A stretch of DNA of 64,000 nt. Origin: Paenibacillus ginsengarvi. Its GTDB lineage: Bacteria > Bacillota > Bacilli > Paenibacillales > NBRC-103111. The position numbers and the translations under genes are program-made. The notes beneath the pieces are model-generated. The model did no database searches. It was not told the origin of the DNA and was given only the letters and a program-made list of their open reading frames with translations. The DNA lies in the NCBI RefSeq assembly GCF_003626695.1, contig NZ_RBAH01000031.1, positions 36,604-100,603 of the forward strand. Direction: 5' to 3'. Positions 7,622 through 16,089 of this stretch are shown in pieces. Position 1 is the stretch's first letter. Every line of letters begins with the position of its first letter.

Positions 7622-9841
7622 GTGAATACGATCTGGTCTATTCGAACCGTAATTCGTGACTTCCTTGAGGCCATCTATTTAACTTGCCAATCCTGGGTTG
7701 AGAAATATCCGTTTATTCAAAGAGCGTATGCGATTTTTTCTTGGTTGTCGTTAATCGTATTTGTTTGCAGCTTGTTTTTCGTCAAAGAATCGCGCACGAT
7801 GATCGTTCAATATGTATGGTCGTTTTACGTGCTGCTGCAATTTTGGTTTCTGTGCCGAAGCAAAACCATGCAGTGGAAACAGATCGTTTGGTTCGTTCTG
7901 GCAGGAGTGTTTTTTGTCATACCTTTCACTTCGCTTACGGTCCAAATATTCCATACGCTTTTCGGCGGAAAAACTTCCGACACTTGGTCCATCGCCGTAC
8001 TTACGCCGATTTTCGAAGAGTTGTGGAAGCTCCTCCCGCTTGGCCTATTTCTGTTGTTCTCGCGCCGTGCTTCTGCGTTGAGCTTAAGCGATTATACGCT
8101 CATCGGCGCGGCGACCGGCGTCGGCTTCCAGCTGATGGAGGAGCTTTCGCGAAGATGGCTAAATTCCGGCATTCTTGCGAAAAAGTTCGGATACAGCTTT
8201 ACGATGCTGGGCGGCGAAACGATTCATTGGGATTTTTTCTCGCTGTTTCCCGGGCGTTTTGAAGAAAGTCTGTTTCCGACGCTAATGACCGTCGGTCATC
8301 CCGTACATACCGCTATGATCGCGCTTGCGTGCGGAATTGCTTTTCGGCTGCGCGCCAGACTGACGAAATGGATGGTTCTGTTGCCGGTCATCATTTTACT
8401 GTGGTCCATTCTGGATCATGCGGCGTATAACGGCCAGCACAAGCTGCCGGATTGGGTGTTCTGGCTGCATGATTTAGCCGGCAGCGGTTATAAAACTCAG
8501 CCGGTATTCTTGCTTATGCTGGCTGCATCGCTGATTGCCGATTATTGGGCGCTGAACAAAATACGAGACCGACTTCCATCGCTGCCAAACGAGCTGATTC
8601 TTAATCCGCTTACCGAGCTGTTGAATACGATCCGCTCTTTTTGTACAGATCGGGGGAAATTCCTATATTGGCTCGGCTTTTACCGGGAGCGCAGGGAGCT
8701 TGGTTTTCATGTGCTCTACGGGAACGAGGAAGCGGCCGAACGGCAGGAGCCTATTCAGGCCCGGGTAAAAGCTCTTCTCCAGATGCTGACCGGACTTGCG
8801 GTGATTTTGCTTGTGACGGGTCTGTTCGCAAGCATTGGGGCTCATACGGGCGGAGGATCAACAGCATGTTTCGCCTGTATGTTCGATTCGCTGCAAAATT
8901 GGTGGGATCGGCTGGAATGGTATGAACAGGGCGCGATCGTGCTAGGGGCCCTTGCCTTGTCGCTGTTGTTCGTCGGATTCTGGCCGGCTTTAGGCATCGC
9001 GATGACGGGGGCGAGCATCGCCGGGAGCGGACATGAGATTGCCGGCTACATCCGCGATCCGAAGAAGCTGCTCACTCCCGAAAATGCGCTTTCCGTGGCT
9101 GTGGGCATCGTACTGAGCCGAATCCCGTTCGGCAAAGCGCTAGGATGGGTAGGAAAGAAAGGACGCCGCTATGTGCGCAAGCTTCTGGACAAGCTCGGTT
9201 CCCGGAAGCCGGATGTTGAAGTCCCGGTTCGTCCGAAACCTCCGAAAAGCGACGGCCAAAGCCCGGGTAAGCATTCGGACGATCCCAAGAAGCCGGATGA
9301 CGATACGCCGAATAAGGAGAAAGCCGAGGAGGGGGCGGGACAGGACGAGACCATTGGCAGCGTAGTTAAGGATGGAAATAAAACGAAATATACGAATCCG
9401 GCGGGAAATGAACTTACTTGGGTGGATCAACATCCGAAAAATATTAGGAGAGATATTGATAATACTTTAAATAGCTCAAACGTTGGTAAAGCAACCGAGG
9501 CTAAAGTTGCCGACTTTGTAAGAAAAGAAAGCGAAGTAATCGGGTACGGCCAAAAAGTTATGAAGCATACCGGTGAAGCCGCGGGTGATTTAGATGTTGT
9601 TACAAAAGATGCGATTATTGAAGTCAAAGCGTCAATTAAAGCGGTGAAGGAAGACCAATTTAATAAATTTACCGATCCGAATCATGATTTATTCTTTAAT
9701 CCGGACAATAAAAAGGTTATCTTGTATATTGATAAGCCTTTGAATAATCTAAGGCCCGAACATCAAACCATGCTAGAAAACATAAAATCCAAAGGCGTCA
9801 CAATCGTTAATTCGCTTGAGAATTTGAAGGAGGTTTTGTAA
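7622..9841 (+). CDS. PrsW-type membrane protease fused to a C-terminal nuclease-like toxin domain
   Basis: A 739-residue protein starting at GTG 7622, ten bases after GGAGGAGG. Residues about 30-330 form a multi-pass membrane domain with the four PrsW-family motifs: EELWK (Glu132-Glu133, Lys136), MEEL (Glu173-Glu174), HPVHTA (His226, His229) and DHAAYN (Asp265). PrsW is a glutamic-type intramembrane protease known for anti-sigma cleavage. More hydrophobic segments follow to about residue 510, then a Pro/Lys/Asp linker (about 535-580). The last 160 residues contain GDLDVVTKDAIIEVKAS (Asp658, Glu667, Lys669), matching the PD-(D/E)xK nuclease core. A probable immunity gene follows by four bases. 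I infer a polymorphic toxin with a membrane-anchored, self-processing carrier; an unrelated signalling protein is less likely. Confidence 0.7.
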   Translation: MNTIWSIRTVIRDFLEAIYLTCQSWVEKYPFIQRAYAIFSWLSLIVFVCSLFFVKESRTMIVQYVWSFYVLLQFWFLCRSKTMQWKQIVWFVLAGVFFVIPFTSLTVQIFHTLFGGKTSDTWSIAVLTPIFEELWKLLPLGLFLLFSRRASALSLSDYTLIGAATGVGFQLMEELSRRWLNSGILAKKFGYSFTMLGGETIHWDFFSLFPGRFEESLFPTLMTVGHPVHTAMIALACGIAFRLRARLTKWMVLLPVIILLWSILDHAAYNGQHKLPDWVFWLHDLAGSGYKTQPVFLLMLAASLIADYWALNKIRDRLPSLPNELILNPLTELLNTIRSFCTDRGKFLYWLGFYRERRELGFHVLYGNEEAAERQEPIQARVKALLQMLTGLAVILLVTGLFASIGAHTGGGSTACFACMFDSLQNWWDRLEWYEQGAIVLGALALSLLFVGFWPALGIAMTGASIAGSGHEIAGYIRDPKKLLTPENALSVAVGIVLSRIPFGKALGWVGKKGRRYVRKLLDKLGSRKPDVEVPVRPKPPKSDGQSPGKHSDDPKKPDDDTPNKEKAEEGAGQDETIGSVVKDGNKTKYTNPAGNELTWVDQHPKNIRRDIDNTLNSSNVGKATEAKVADFVRKESEVIGYGQKVMKHTGEAAGDLDVVTKDAIIEVKASIKAVKEDQFNKFTDPNHDLFFNPDNKKVILYIDKPLNNLRPEHQTMLENIKSKGVTIVNSLENLKEVL

Positions 9842-9845
9842 TAGG

Positions 9846-10340
9846 ATGGGGACTTCTGCTTCCATATTAACGAGTCCAAACAAATATACGCCGGAACGTC
9901 TTTTAGCCGATTCGATCATTTCCGCTTTTCATGCAGATGTGATGCTGAACTTTCATAATAGTAAAAATTACGCCTCGGGCGGACAATTTCTTTCTACGAC
10001 GTTGAGTATCAGCGATAAGAATGTTCGAGAAAACAATGACTCGTTTTTACTTTATGTAGACGCATTGGACAATCCGCATCTCGATTTTTTTTATAATCAA
10101 GACGTAGGCTTGGATTCCAATAATAAACTATATCAAGTAGGAACAATGGAAGACATTTATGGCGTTGAAGAGCTAGTATTTCGTTTTGTGTATCATTATC
10201 TCGAGTCCAATCCCGACGACTATTTTTGGGTTGCGGATTATGATTGGGTTTACAGTTGGGAAGACATGCAAAAATTAAAATCCGTACCTTATGACTCGGA
10301 TTGGTGTTATAAAAACCCTAAACATTCAACAAACGATTAA
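9846..10340 (+). CDS. Probable immunity protein for the upstream toxin domain
   Basis: A 164-residue soluble, acidic protein with many Asp, Tyr and Trp residues (for example DDYFWVADYDWVYSWED). I do not recognise the family. The ATG at 9846 is four bases after the toxin gene stop; AAGGAGG at 9828-9834 lies inside the toxin gene, so translation is coupled. A strong terminator follows at once. Position, size, acidity and low GC shared with the toxin domain are what one expects of a cognate immunity protein. That role is inferred from context alone. Confidence 0.6.
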   Translation: MGTSASILTSPNKYTPERLLADSIISAFHADVMLNFHNSKNYASGGQFLSTTLSISDKNVRENNDSFLLYVDALDNPHLDFFYNQDVGLDSNNKLYQVGTMEDIYGVEELVFRFVYHYLESNPDDYFWVADYDWVYSWEDMQKLKSVPYDSDWCYKNPKHSTND

Positions 10341-10349
10341 TACATTTTC

Positions 10350-10396
10350 AAAGGCTTATTCCAACTTGAACGACGAGGAGGAATAAGCCTTTTTTG
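10350..10396 (+). terminator. Strong rho-independent terminator
   Basis: AAAGGCTTATTCC (10350-10362) pairs with GGAATAAGCCTTT (10380-10392), followed by TTTT. It ends the toxin/immunity transcript and probably also works for the convergent anti-sigma gene. Confidence 0.85.
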
Positions 10397-10409
10397 CATG
10401 CGCACGAGC

Positions 10410-11108
10410 CTACTGAACTAATGGCCAGACGACTTTCCAAATGCCGTTATCGTTCTTATTCAAACGGAAAATAGGTCCACTTATGTTTGATGAATCGGGA
10501 GCGATCATTCGAACTGTGACTTGGTTTCCATTTACTTCCTCTTTTAACCGATACATTTTTTTCCAATAATTCCACTGACTCTTTGATCGTTCTTGCAATC
10601 CCGGATCTTTGGCTACATCTGATAGATAATCTTCACGGGACGGAATACCATAACCTTGGATAAATAATGCATACAACGTTTCGTAATCGCCTTTTCCGGA
10701 GGCATATGCGTATATTTGAAGAATATCCAAGGGCTCCATTCCTATAAGCATTTCATCGGTTTTGTTTTTGGAAAAAGCTTGATAAGCTTCGAAGGTGTTG
10801 CTTCGCATGAGCCATTTCTTGTCCATAGCGATTAAATCTCCGTTACTGTCAAATACCTGTTCGAAATCTGAAGGAGGATGGGTTGAGATAATACCCTGAT
10901 TTTTCATCCAAAAATCCCCGGTAGTCAATAGGACAACTACAAGGCAGAGTGCAAAAGGTATCCAAATAAGGCCCTTTTTAGCTTTTGAGGTCCGGGTACG
11001 GATTACTCTTCTTTCAATATCGTTAATGATTTCTAATGTGGGTTCAGAAACGCTTACTATAGGTCCATTTTTCAAATCGTTATACCACTGTGGTTTATTC
11101 TCTGACAT
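10410..11108 (-). CDS. Probable anti-sigma factor, single membrane segment
   Basis: A 232-residue protein whose first 14 bases overlap the end of the ECF sigma gene, the classic sigma/anti-sigma layout. Residues about 1-46 are cytosolic, followed by one membrane segment (IWIPFALCLVVVLLTTG, about residues 48-65). An extracytoplasmic domain of about 165 residues follows. I see no zinc-binding anti-sigma motif. By analogy with similar pairs, the N-terminal part would hold the sigma factor and the outer part would sense envelope stress. The role comes from topology and gene order rather than from a recognised family. Confidence 0.65.
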   Translation of the reverse strand: MSENKPQWYNDLKNGPIVSVSEPTLEIINDIERRVIRTRTSKAKKGLIWIPFALCLVVVLLTTGDFWMKNQGIISTHPPSDFEQVFDSNGDLIAMDKKWLMRSNTFEAYQAFSKNKTDEMLIGMEPLDILQIYAYASGKGDYETLYALFIQGYGIPSREDYLSDVAKDPGLQERSKSQWNYWKKMYRLKEEVNGNQVTVRMIAPDSSNISGPIFRLNKNDNGIWKVVWPLVQ

Positions 11109-11640
11109 ATCCGTCCTCCTCCTTGAATTTTTTAGTTAAAATTTTACGTGCGCGGTGAATACGTGACTTCACTGTACCTTTCGAAATACCCAGGAACGAA
11201 GATATTTCTTCAACCGACATCTCGAATTGTGCATCAAGCACGACAACTTCCCGATAATGCCGCGGAAGATCCATAACAGCTAACCAAACTTCATTGATAA
11301 GGTTTTTGTCAAAGAATTCTTTCTCTGCCGAGTCCCCGCTTGCGTTTAAGAGCACAACTGGAGATAGGGTTACTTTTCGGAAAAAGGCGGATCTTAGGTA
11401 TGTATACGCTGTGTTACGCGTGATGGCCAGAAGCCACGCTTTGACGGAACCTTCGCCTCTATAAGAACCGATCGATTTGAAGGCTTTCACGAATACGTCC
11501 TGAGCAATATCGTTGGATTGATTAGGATCCTTCGTAATTAGAAAAGCGTAATTCCACACATCCTTCCAATAGGTCTTCGTAATATCACTAATAACCGAAT
11601 GATCAATCTTAGTGATATGCCTCAAATAGTCGTCATTCAT
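11095..11640 (-). CDS. ECF-type RNA polymerase sigma factor
   Basis: A 181-residue group 4 sigma factor. Region 2 is seen in YWKDVWNYAFLITKDPNQS and NDIAQDVFVKAFKSI, with the region 2.3-2.4 aromatic block WLLAITRNTAYTYLR. Region 4 is at about residues 125-170: LPRHYREVVVLDAQF, then VEEISSFLGISKGTVKSRIH. The ATG at 11640 follows AGAGGTG on the minus strand. The partner anti-sigma gene overlaps its 3' end. A probable self-recognised promoter lies at 11663-11688. The likely role is an envelope-stress or similar regulon; the targets are unknown. Confidence 0.9.
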   Translation of the reverse strand: MNDDYLRHITKIDHSVISDITKTYWKDVWNYAFLITKDPNQSNDIAQDVFVKAFKSIGSYRGEGSVKAWLLAITRNTAYTYLRSAFFRKVTLSPVVLLNASGDSAEKEFFDKNLINEVWLAVMDLPRHYREVVVLDAQFEMSVEEISSFLGISKGTVKSRIHRARKILTKKFKEEDGYVRE

Positions 11641-11662
11641 GTTTTCACCTCTTTATTAAAAA

Positions 11663-11688
11663 GACTAAGTTAACCGTAAAAGGTTCCC
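11663..11688 (-). promoter_or_regulatory. Candidate ECF promoter of the sigma/anti-sigma operon
   Basis: On the minus strand GGGAACCTTTT (from 11688) is followed, at the spacing used by ECF sigma factors, by GTC (11665-11663). The AAC core at -35 and GTC at -10 are typical of ECF promoters, which suggests autoregulation. Confidence 0.55.
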
Positions 11689-11934
11689 AAAAAAGAAATA
11701 AATACCGCTCATTTTGCAAACCGCGTGTCTGGAGACGGATAGGGGCCAGAATTGCCCTGCTGGTTTGTCAAGAATGTGCAAATGCAATTTGCCAATGCGA
11801 TGTGCAAAGTATCGTTAGAATTCGATTCTAACTCTTGCTCTTATATGCAAGATTAGGATAGATACTACAAAGACGCCATCGCGGCTTTTTAATATGATAG
11901 GGACATCCGATAAAGCAGATGAATGGAGGTGAGA

Positions 11935-12096
11935 TTGGTACGAAGGCTTGATTTGGAAGCGTTCTCAATACTAAAGCTGGAAACAGGCTTCAACAGCATC
12001 CATTACTTCTCTTGGCTGTTCAAACGGACATACGGGGCCAGCCCGCAGCAGTGGAGGGCGGAACGGTGTTGCGCGGCAGAAGAGCTCACGGATTAG
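11935..12096 (+). pseudogene. Fragment of an AraC-family DNA-binding domain
   Basis: A 53-codon open frame from TTG 11935, after a GGAGGTGAG ribosome-like site, encodes a recognisable end of an AraC helix-turn-helix: GFNSIHYFSWLFKRTYGASP and then QQWRAER. Real AraC proteins have about 100 residues of this domain plus an N-terminal sensor, and neither is present upstream. It is a relic. The rest of the 740-base stretch between the sigma gene and the nucleotidyltransferase holds the ECF promoter and a terminator, and nothing else I can support. Confidence 0.7.
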
Positions 12097-12213
12097 TGCG
12101 GAGCCAAGTGCTTGTGATTAAGGTGCTTGAACGTGCCAGGCACTGAACGGCTAATATTCCGCGCGGTTCGTGCTGCGCAGAACAAGGCTGCCAATTCGTA
12201 TAAGCAAGATTTT

Positions 12214-12252
12214 GAAGAATCATGTAGAAATAGTCTACATGGTTCTTTTTAT
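12214..12252 (+). terminator. Rho-independent terminator
   Basis: AGAATCATGTAGA (12217-12229) pairs with TCTACATGGTTCT (12234-12246) with one G-T pair, followed by TTTT. It lies between the AraC relic and the nucleotidyltransferase gene. Confidence 0.75.
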
Positions 12253-12380
12253 TAAGGGTTAATAGGGATGATGAGTAAAAATGTTGCAACTCTGTGCCAA
12301 TTTGCTCGAAAAAGATTGACAACCTAGTTGCAATTTGAGACGATATCATAATTTCTCTATGTTATTATGAGGTGATCAAA

Positions 12381-13163
12381 TTGGAAGAGTCCATTCAAGC
12401 AGCTGCCGAGCGAATCAATTTAGCTGTGCGCGACATCATGTTACATCATGTTAAGTCCTCTTTTAGAGGATTGATAGTACAGGGATCGGCTGTTAAAGGC
12501 GGTTTCATTGCTGGTAGCAGCGATATCGATTACGTGCTTTATGTGGATGAGACAGGCCTTAACGAATCAGGTGCTTTGCCTATTGAAACCTGCATCAATC
12601 TCCATCAAGCTTTAAGCGAAATAAACGTTCATCCGTTCCGTTATATTCAATTCAGTGTTATATCTCCAAAAACAAATAAATATTTGCCGCCTATTCCCGG
12701 CAGTTATCAGCTATTGGCCGGGCAATTACTGGAGCCTGAAGCGACCAATGATCAAATTTTTCAGGATGCTGTAGCCTCACTGAACCGACTACAGCCAGAA
12801 GCTGCCTTTCATCCGCATCAATTATTGGACCATGGGGAAGATCGAATTGAACGTTGCGCCAGATTAATGTGCACGGTAGTCTGGCCTGTTGTTTTTCAGT
12901 TACTTACTGTAATTCATCAAGATGGAATTCGTATATGGAATTTGAAAAAACAAGAGGCGGTCTCTCTGCTCTCTAATGAAGTAGAAGTAGGGGGCATGGC
13001 GGCAAACTTCCTTAGTTCGGTGCAGTCTTACTACCCGCAAGAACAATCACCGGAAAAGGCATTGCGGCTAATTGAAGAGGGTTTCGCATTCTTAAACGCA
13101 ACAAAAAGATTCTGGTCGACACACTGCACAAGACTTTTGTTTCGAGAAGATACTACTAACTGA
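12381..13163 (+). CDS. Nucleotidyltransferase-domain protein
   Basis: A 260-residue protein with a polymerase-beta-like nucleotidyltransferase core: GSAVKGGFIAGSSDIDYVLY gives the Gly-Ser motif and the DxD metal pair (residues about 35-55). The C-terminal half is helical, as in streptomycin/spectinomycin adenylyltransferases and related proteins. The TTG at 12381 is optimally placed after GAGGTGATC; an in-frame GTG at 12372 lies inside that ribosome site, so I reject it. Antibiotic modification is possible but not shown. The gene is monocistronic, between a terminator and the peptidase E gene. Confidence 0.7.
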   Translation: MEESIQAAAERINLAVRDIMLHHVKSSFRGLIVQGSAVKGGFIAGSSDIDYVLYVDETGLNESGALPIETCINLHQALSEINVHPFRYIQFSVISPKTNKYLPPIPGSYQLLAGQLLEPEATNDQIFQDAVASLNRLQPEAAFHPHQLLDHGEDRIERCARLMCTVVWPVVFQLLTVIHQDGIRIWNLKKQEAVSLLSNEVEVGGMAANFLSSVQSYYPQEQSPEKALRLIEEGFAFLNATKRFWSTHCTRLLFREDTTN

Positions 13164-13297
13164 TATAAAGACAGCAATCAAAAATAAATCGGAACTCAGA
13201 ATGTGTGCTAGTATTTAGTCATTAGTTAGAACACAGATCTCAAAGAAGGAGAGTAAGGATCAAACGACAGATACACATAACGCTAAGGAGTGGAATT

Positions 13298-13960
13298 ATG
13301 AAATTACTGCTTACATCTGCAGGCATCAAAAACAAAAGCATACACGAAGCGCTGGTTGATATGCTGGACAAACCGATTGCCGAGTCTAGCGCCCTCTGCA
13401 TTCCTACTGCGGTATACGCCATACCCGGCGGTGCAAGCCACGCATGGCGGTTCTTCAGCGGGCAAGCCACCACACCGATGTGTGAACTGGGCTGGAAGTC
13501 CCTGGGGGTGCTGGAGCTCACCGCGCTGCCCAGCATCGATGAAGAGCTGTGGGTTCCTATGGTCAAGGAGACTGACGTTCTGCTAGTGAATGGCGGTGAC
13601 CCCTTGTATCTGTGTTACTGGATGCGGCAGTCCGGACTGGCAGAGCTCTTGCCGTCGCTGAACGCGGTCTATGTGGGACTAAGCGCCGGGAGCATGGTGA
13701 TGGCACCTAATATCGGGGAATATTTCGTTGGCTGGACTCCACCCGACGGTGGCGATGAAACGCTGAGACTGGTTGATTTTGCAATGTTTCCGCATCTGGA
13801 TCACGAGATGTTGCCGGGAAACACCATGGCTGCTGCAGAGAAATGGGCCGCCGGGCTGCAGGGGCCGGCGTATGCGATTGATGATCAGACCGCCATCAAA
13901 GTGATCGACGGAGCGGTCGAAGTTGTCTCCGAAGGGCATTGGAAACTGTTCACGCCCTGA
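13298..13960 (+). CDS. Peptidase E-like (S51) dipeptidase
   Basis: A 220-residue member of the S51 peptidase / class I glutamine-amidotransferase-like fold. The nucleophile elbow is VYVGLSAGSMVMAP, with Ser129. VLLVNGGDPLYL is the conserved strand-loop before it, and FPHLDHE near residue 165 carries the candidate catalytic His. S51 enzymes cleave Asp-X dipeptides in the cytoplasm or process related substrates. The ATG at 13298 follows AAGGAG. It stands alone and is followed by a long imperfect hairpin with a T-run. Confidence 0.85.
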   Translation: MKLLLTSAGIKNKSIHEALVDMLDKPIAESSALCIPTAVYAIPGGASHAWRFFSGQATTPMCELGWKSLGVLELTALPSIDEELWVPMVKETDVLLVNGGDPLYLCYWMRQSGLAELLPSLNAVYVGLSAGSMVMAPNIGEYFVGWTPPDGGDETLRLVDFAMFPHLDHEMLPGNTMAAAEKWAAGLQGPAYAIDDQTAIKVIDGAVEVVSEGHWKLFTP

Positions 13961-14036
13961 TCTTAGTCCGCTGCTAAAAACGTAGGCGGAAGGAACCGTC
14001 ATTCTGAGGTTCGAACCATCTTAGCTCCATCGTTAC

Positions 14037-14120
14037 AGAAATAGAATTCGCGCTCGGAATGGAGTTGTTGCCGTGACAACAACATTGTCCATCTTGAGCG
14101 TTCGAATTCCTTTCTTTTTT
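14037..14120 (+). terminator. Long imperfect hairpin ending in a T-run
   Basis: The arms, about 14037-14063 and 14088-14115, share GAATTCG, CGCTC and ATGGA blocks in inverted order. The centre holds GTTGTTG and CAACAAC. A run of six T follows. It probably terminates the peptidase E transcript, but it is longer than an ordinary terminator and could be a remnant of a small repeat. The remaining 13960-14275 intergenic sequence shows nothing else. Confidence 0.5.
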
Positions 14121-14274
14121 CAATCAGGGGTAGTCCTATTCCTAGTCATCTTAATAAATGATAATCGGAGCAACGAATATGATTGAGAAGGGGGAAATAC
14201 CGTTTACATACTAGCTCATGCTTGGGACGTCATATGCACATGAGCGCTGATTCGAATTGCGATGCGCGGAGAGG

Positions 14275-14694
14275 TCAATTGTATTCCATAACCCAATATT
14301 TTTCGTGCGGGTTACCTTCTTCAACGATTTTCTTCCAGCCCTTACTCTCATAAAATTTCATCGCCGCATGATTTTCTGATACACACTTTAATCTAATCGG
14401 TTTTTTCATTTTTTCTATAGAGGCATAGAGCAACAGACCACCAACACCCTTACCGAAGAAATCGGGGTGGACGAATACATTATGGATAAAGTTATCCGGC
14501 AAGTACAGAGAAGCAAATCCGAGGATTTGCTTATTCTCCTCTACTAAAAAGATATACTCTCCTTCTGTATGCTTATCAAAATCATCTAAAGTCATTGCTT
14601 CTATATCCGCCCAATGAAAACTTTTACGGCGGGATTCCAAATATATCTTTCTTAAAGCTGGTGAGTCATATTCATTTGCCACTCTAATATGCAC
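14275..14694 (-). CDS. GNAT-family N-acetyltransferase
   Basis: A 139-residue acetyl-CoA-dependent acyltransferase. The acceptor-side strands are followed by FIHNVFVHPDFFGKGVGGLL, where GKGVGG is the acetyl-CoA pyrophosphate loop. RLKCVSENHAAMKFYESKGW is the classic C-terminal motif. The substrate is unknown. The start is GTG 14694, with AAAGGAAA further upstream on the minus strand. The gene stands alone, about 310 bases from the small frame upstream on the same strand. Confidence 0.85.
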   Translation of the reverse strand: MHIRVANEYDSPALRKIYLESRRKSFHWADIEAMTLDDFDKHTEGEYIFLVEENKQILGFASLYLPDNFIHNVFVHPDFFGKGVGGLLLYASIEKMKKPIRLKCVSENHAAMKFYESKGWKKIVEEGNPHEKYWVMEYN

Positions 14695-14792
14695 ATCTTC
14701 ACTCTCGTTTCCTTTGTATATGTACCATGATATGAGAAATGGGGGGCTTTTTTTATATAATTATGATAGACGACAAAAGCTAATTTATTCAA

Positions 14793-14978
14793 CTAACGAA
14801 GAACGATAGTTGAATCACATATGTCCAGGCCGCCGATTATGCTAGCTCCAGATTTCGCCCTATAGATGATATGCTGAACCCTTCCATAAGTGACGGCGAA
14901 ATAATCGTCCCTAACCTCGTGGAGTGCGAAAATGGCATCTTTCAAAAATTGATTACTATGCGGTCGCTTTATCTTCAA
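14793..14978 (-). CDS. Small hypothetical protein or remnant, 61 aa
   Basis: An open frame of 61 codons on the minus strand from TTG 14978. The protein has a plausible beta-alpha composition (FALHEVRDDYFAVTYGRVQH), but no good ribosome site and no family I know. It lies 30 bases beyond the WYL regulator stop on the same strand. It may be a gene fragment or chance. Confidence 0.25.
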   Translation of the reverse strand: MKIKRPHSNQFLKDAIFALHEVRDDYFAVTYGRVQHIIYRAKSGASIIGGLDICDSTIVLR

Positions 14979-15007
14979 TGAGCTCTACAGGCCATAGTTA
15001 TGGTCCA

Positions 15008-15973
15008 TTATTTGTTCCCCAACACCTCCACTCTCTCCTGTAACCTTTCTACAACTTCTTTCGGTATTTCCTTGACCTTGATATCTCCACCTAAGAAAAG
15101 CAGCCAATTTGTTATTTCGGTCAATTCATCCGGGTGATGAACATGGATGAACGTCTTTAAAATAGCGGTAGTCTGATAAGGATTCGTATACGAAATTGTA
15201 ATTTTTAAAGGATGGTACTTTTTGAACTGGGCGATCGCCTTTGGACCGAGTTCGAGGACTAAGTTGATGGCATCTTCCTGCTTTCTTAGTTGCTCTACAA
15301 TTTTCTTCTTGCTTATTCTTTTTTTCTCGGGGTATGGTTTGACATCGGTGAGATTGTCGACAGGAATAATCCGCCTTTTCCCCTCCACTAGATCGAAGCC
15401 TTCAATTTGCCAAGAGCTTTTTTCACGATATAGGCGCATGAGATAGATGGGATGAGACTTTAGTTCTCCCCCTTCTTCGACGAATACCACTAAGTAGCAG
15501 TCTTCAAGAAGGATCTGAATGAGTTGCTCTAGCATAGGATGGGGCAAATCTGATAGATCAAGCAGGTCTGGATTGTGGGGGTTGGTGCCTTCGAAGAGTA
15601 AGATTTGATTTAACAGGACAAGATCATCTTGTTGGTTTTGAGAGATGAGGCCAAGCAATTTTTCTGCTAAAGAGTGGCGGCTTTTGAGATAAGGGAGCTC
15701 CAGATTTCTTGTGGCCATGAAGGCGATAAAAAGAGCTTTAATCTCATTATCGGTAAAGCGGACAGTGGGCAGGACGGAGTTGTTCATCACAAAATAGCCC
15801 CCATCCCTTCCTACTTCGGCGACTAGAGGCATTCCCATCGCTTCAATTTCCCTGATGTCTCGAATCGCCGTCGAACGGGAGATGTTAAACTCGTGCATGA
15901 TTTCCGAAATGGTAAAATGGGCGCGGTTGTTGATGTACCGCATGATGATGTTAATCCGTTCTACTTTTTTCAT
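15008..15973 (-). CDS. WYL-domain transcriptional regulator (YafY type)
   Basis: A 321-residue regulator. Residues 1-60 form an HTH_11/DeoR-like winged helix (HFTISEIMHEFNISRSTAIR, then DIREIEAMGMPLVAEVGRDG). A WYL-type ligand-binding domain follows, with YLMRLYREKSSWQIEGFDL at the position of the WYL strand and a WYL-CX-like C-terminal region. It is divergent from the DoxX-like gene. The 117-base intergenic region holds a block repeated upstream of the next operon gene, which is its likely operator. The ATG at 15973 follows AGAGGG. The ligand is unknown. Confidence 0.85.
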   Translation of the reverse strand: MKKVERINIIMRYINNRAHFTISEIMHEFNISRSTAIRDIREIEAMGMPLVAEVGRDGGYFVMNNSVLPTVRFTDNEIKALFIAFMATRNLELPYLKSRHSLAEKLLGLISQNQQDDLVLLNQILLFEGTNPHNPDLLDLSDLPHPMLEQLIQILLEDCYLVVFVEEGGELKSHPIYLMRLYREKSSWQIEGFDLVEGKRRIIPVDNLTDVKPYPEKKRISKKKIVEQLRKQEDAINLVLELGPKAIAQFKKYHPLKITISYTNPYQTTAILKTFIHVHHPDELTEITNWLLFLGGDIKVKEIPKEVVERLQERVEVLGNK

Positions 15974-15991
15974 GGGGCCCTCTAAATAGTA

Positions 15992-16035
15992 TCATATTTT
16001 GACATGATTTATTGTTATTATAAACTCATCAAGTG
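15992..16035 (+). promoter_or_regulatory. Promoter/operator block, first copy
   Basis: TCATATTTTGACAT (15992-16005, containing the -35 TTGACA at 15999) and TTATAAACTCATCAAGTG (16018-16035) recur almost unchanged before the second gene at 16558-16613. The paired copy supports a shared regulator, most simply the divergent WYL protein. Confidence 0.6.
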
Positions 16036-16089
16036 GAAGAACAAAAGACTTGATCCATTCAAATAAACGAGATCAAAGGAGGAATTGGA

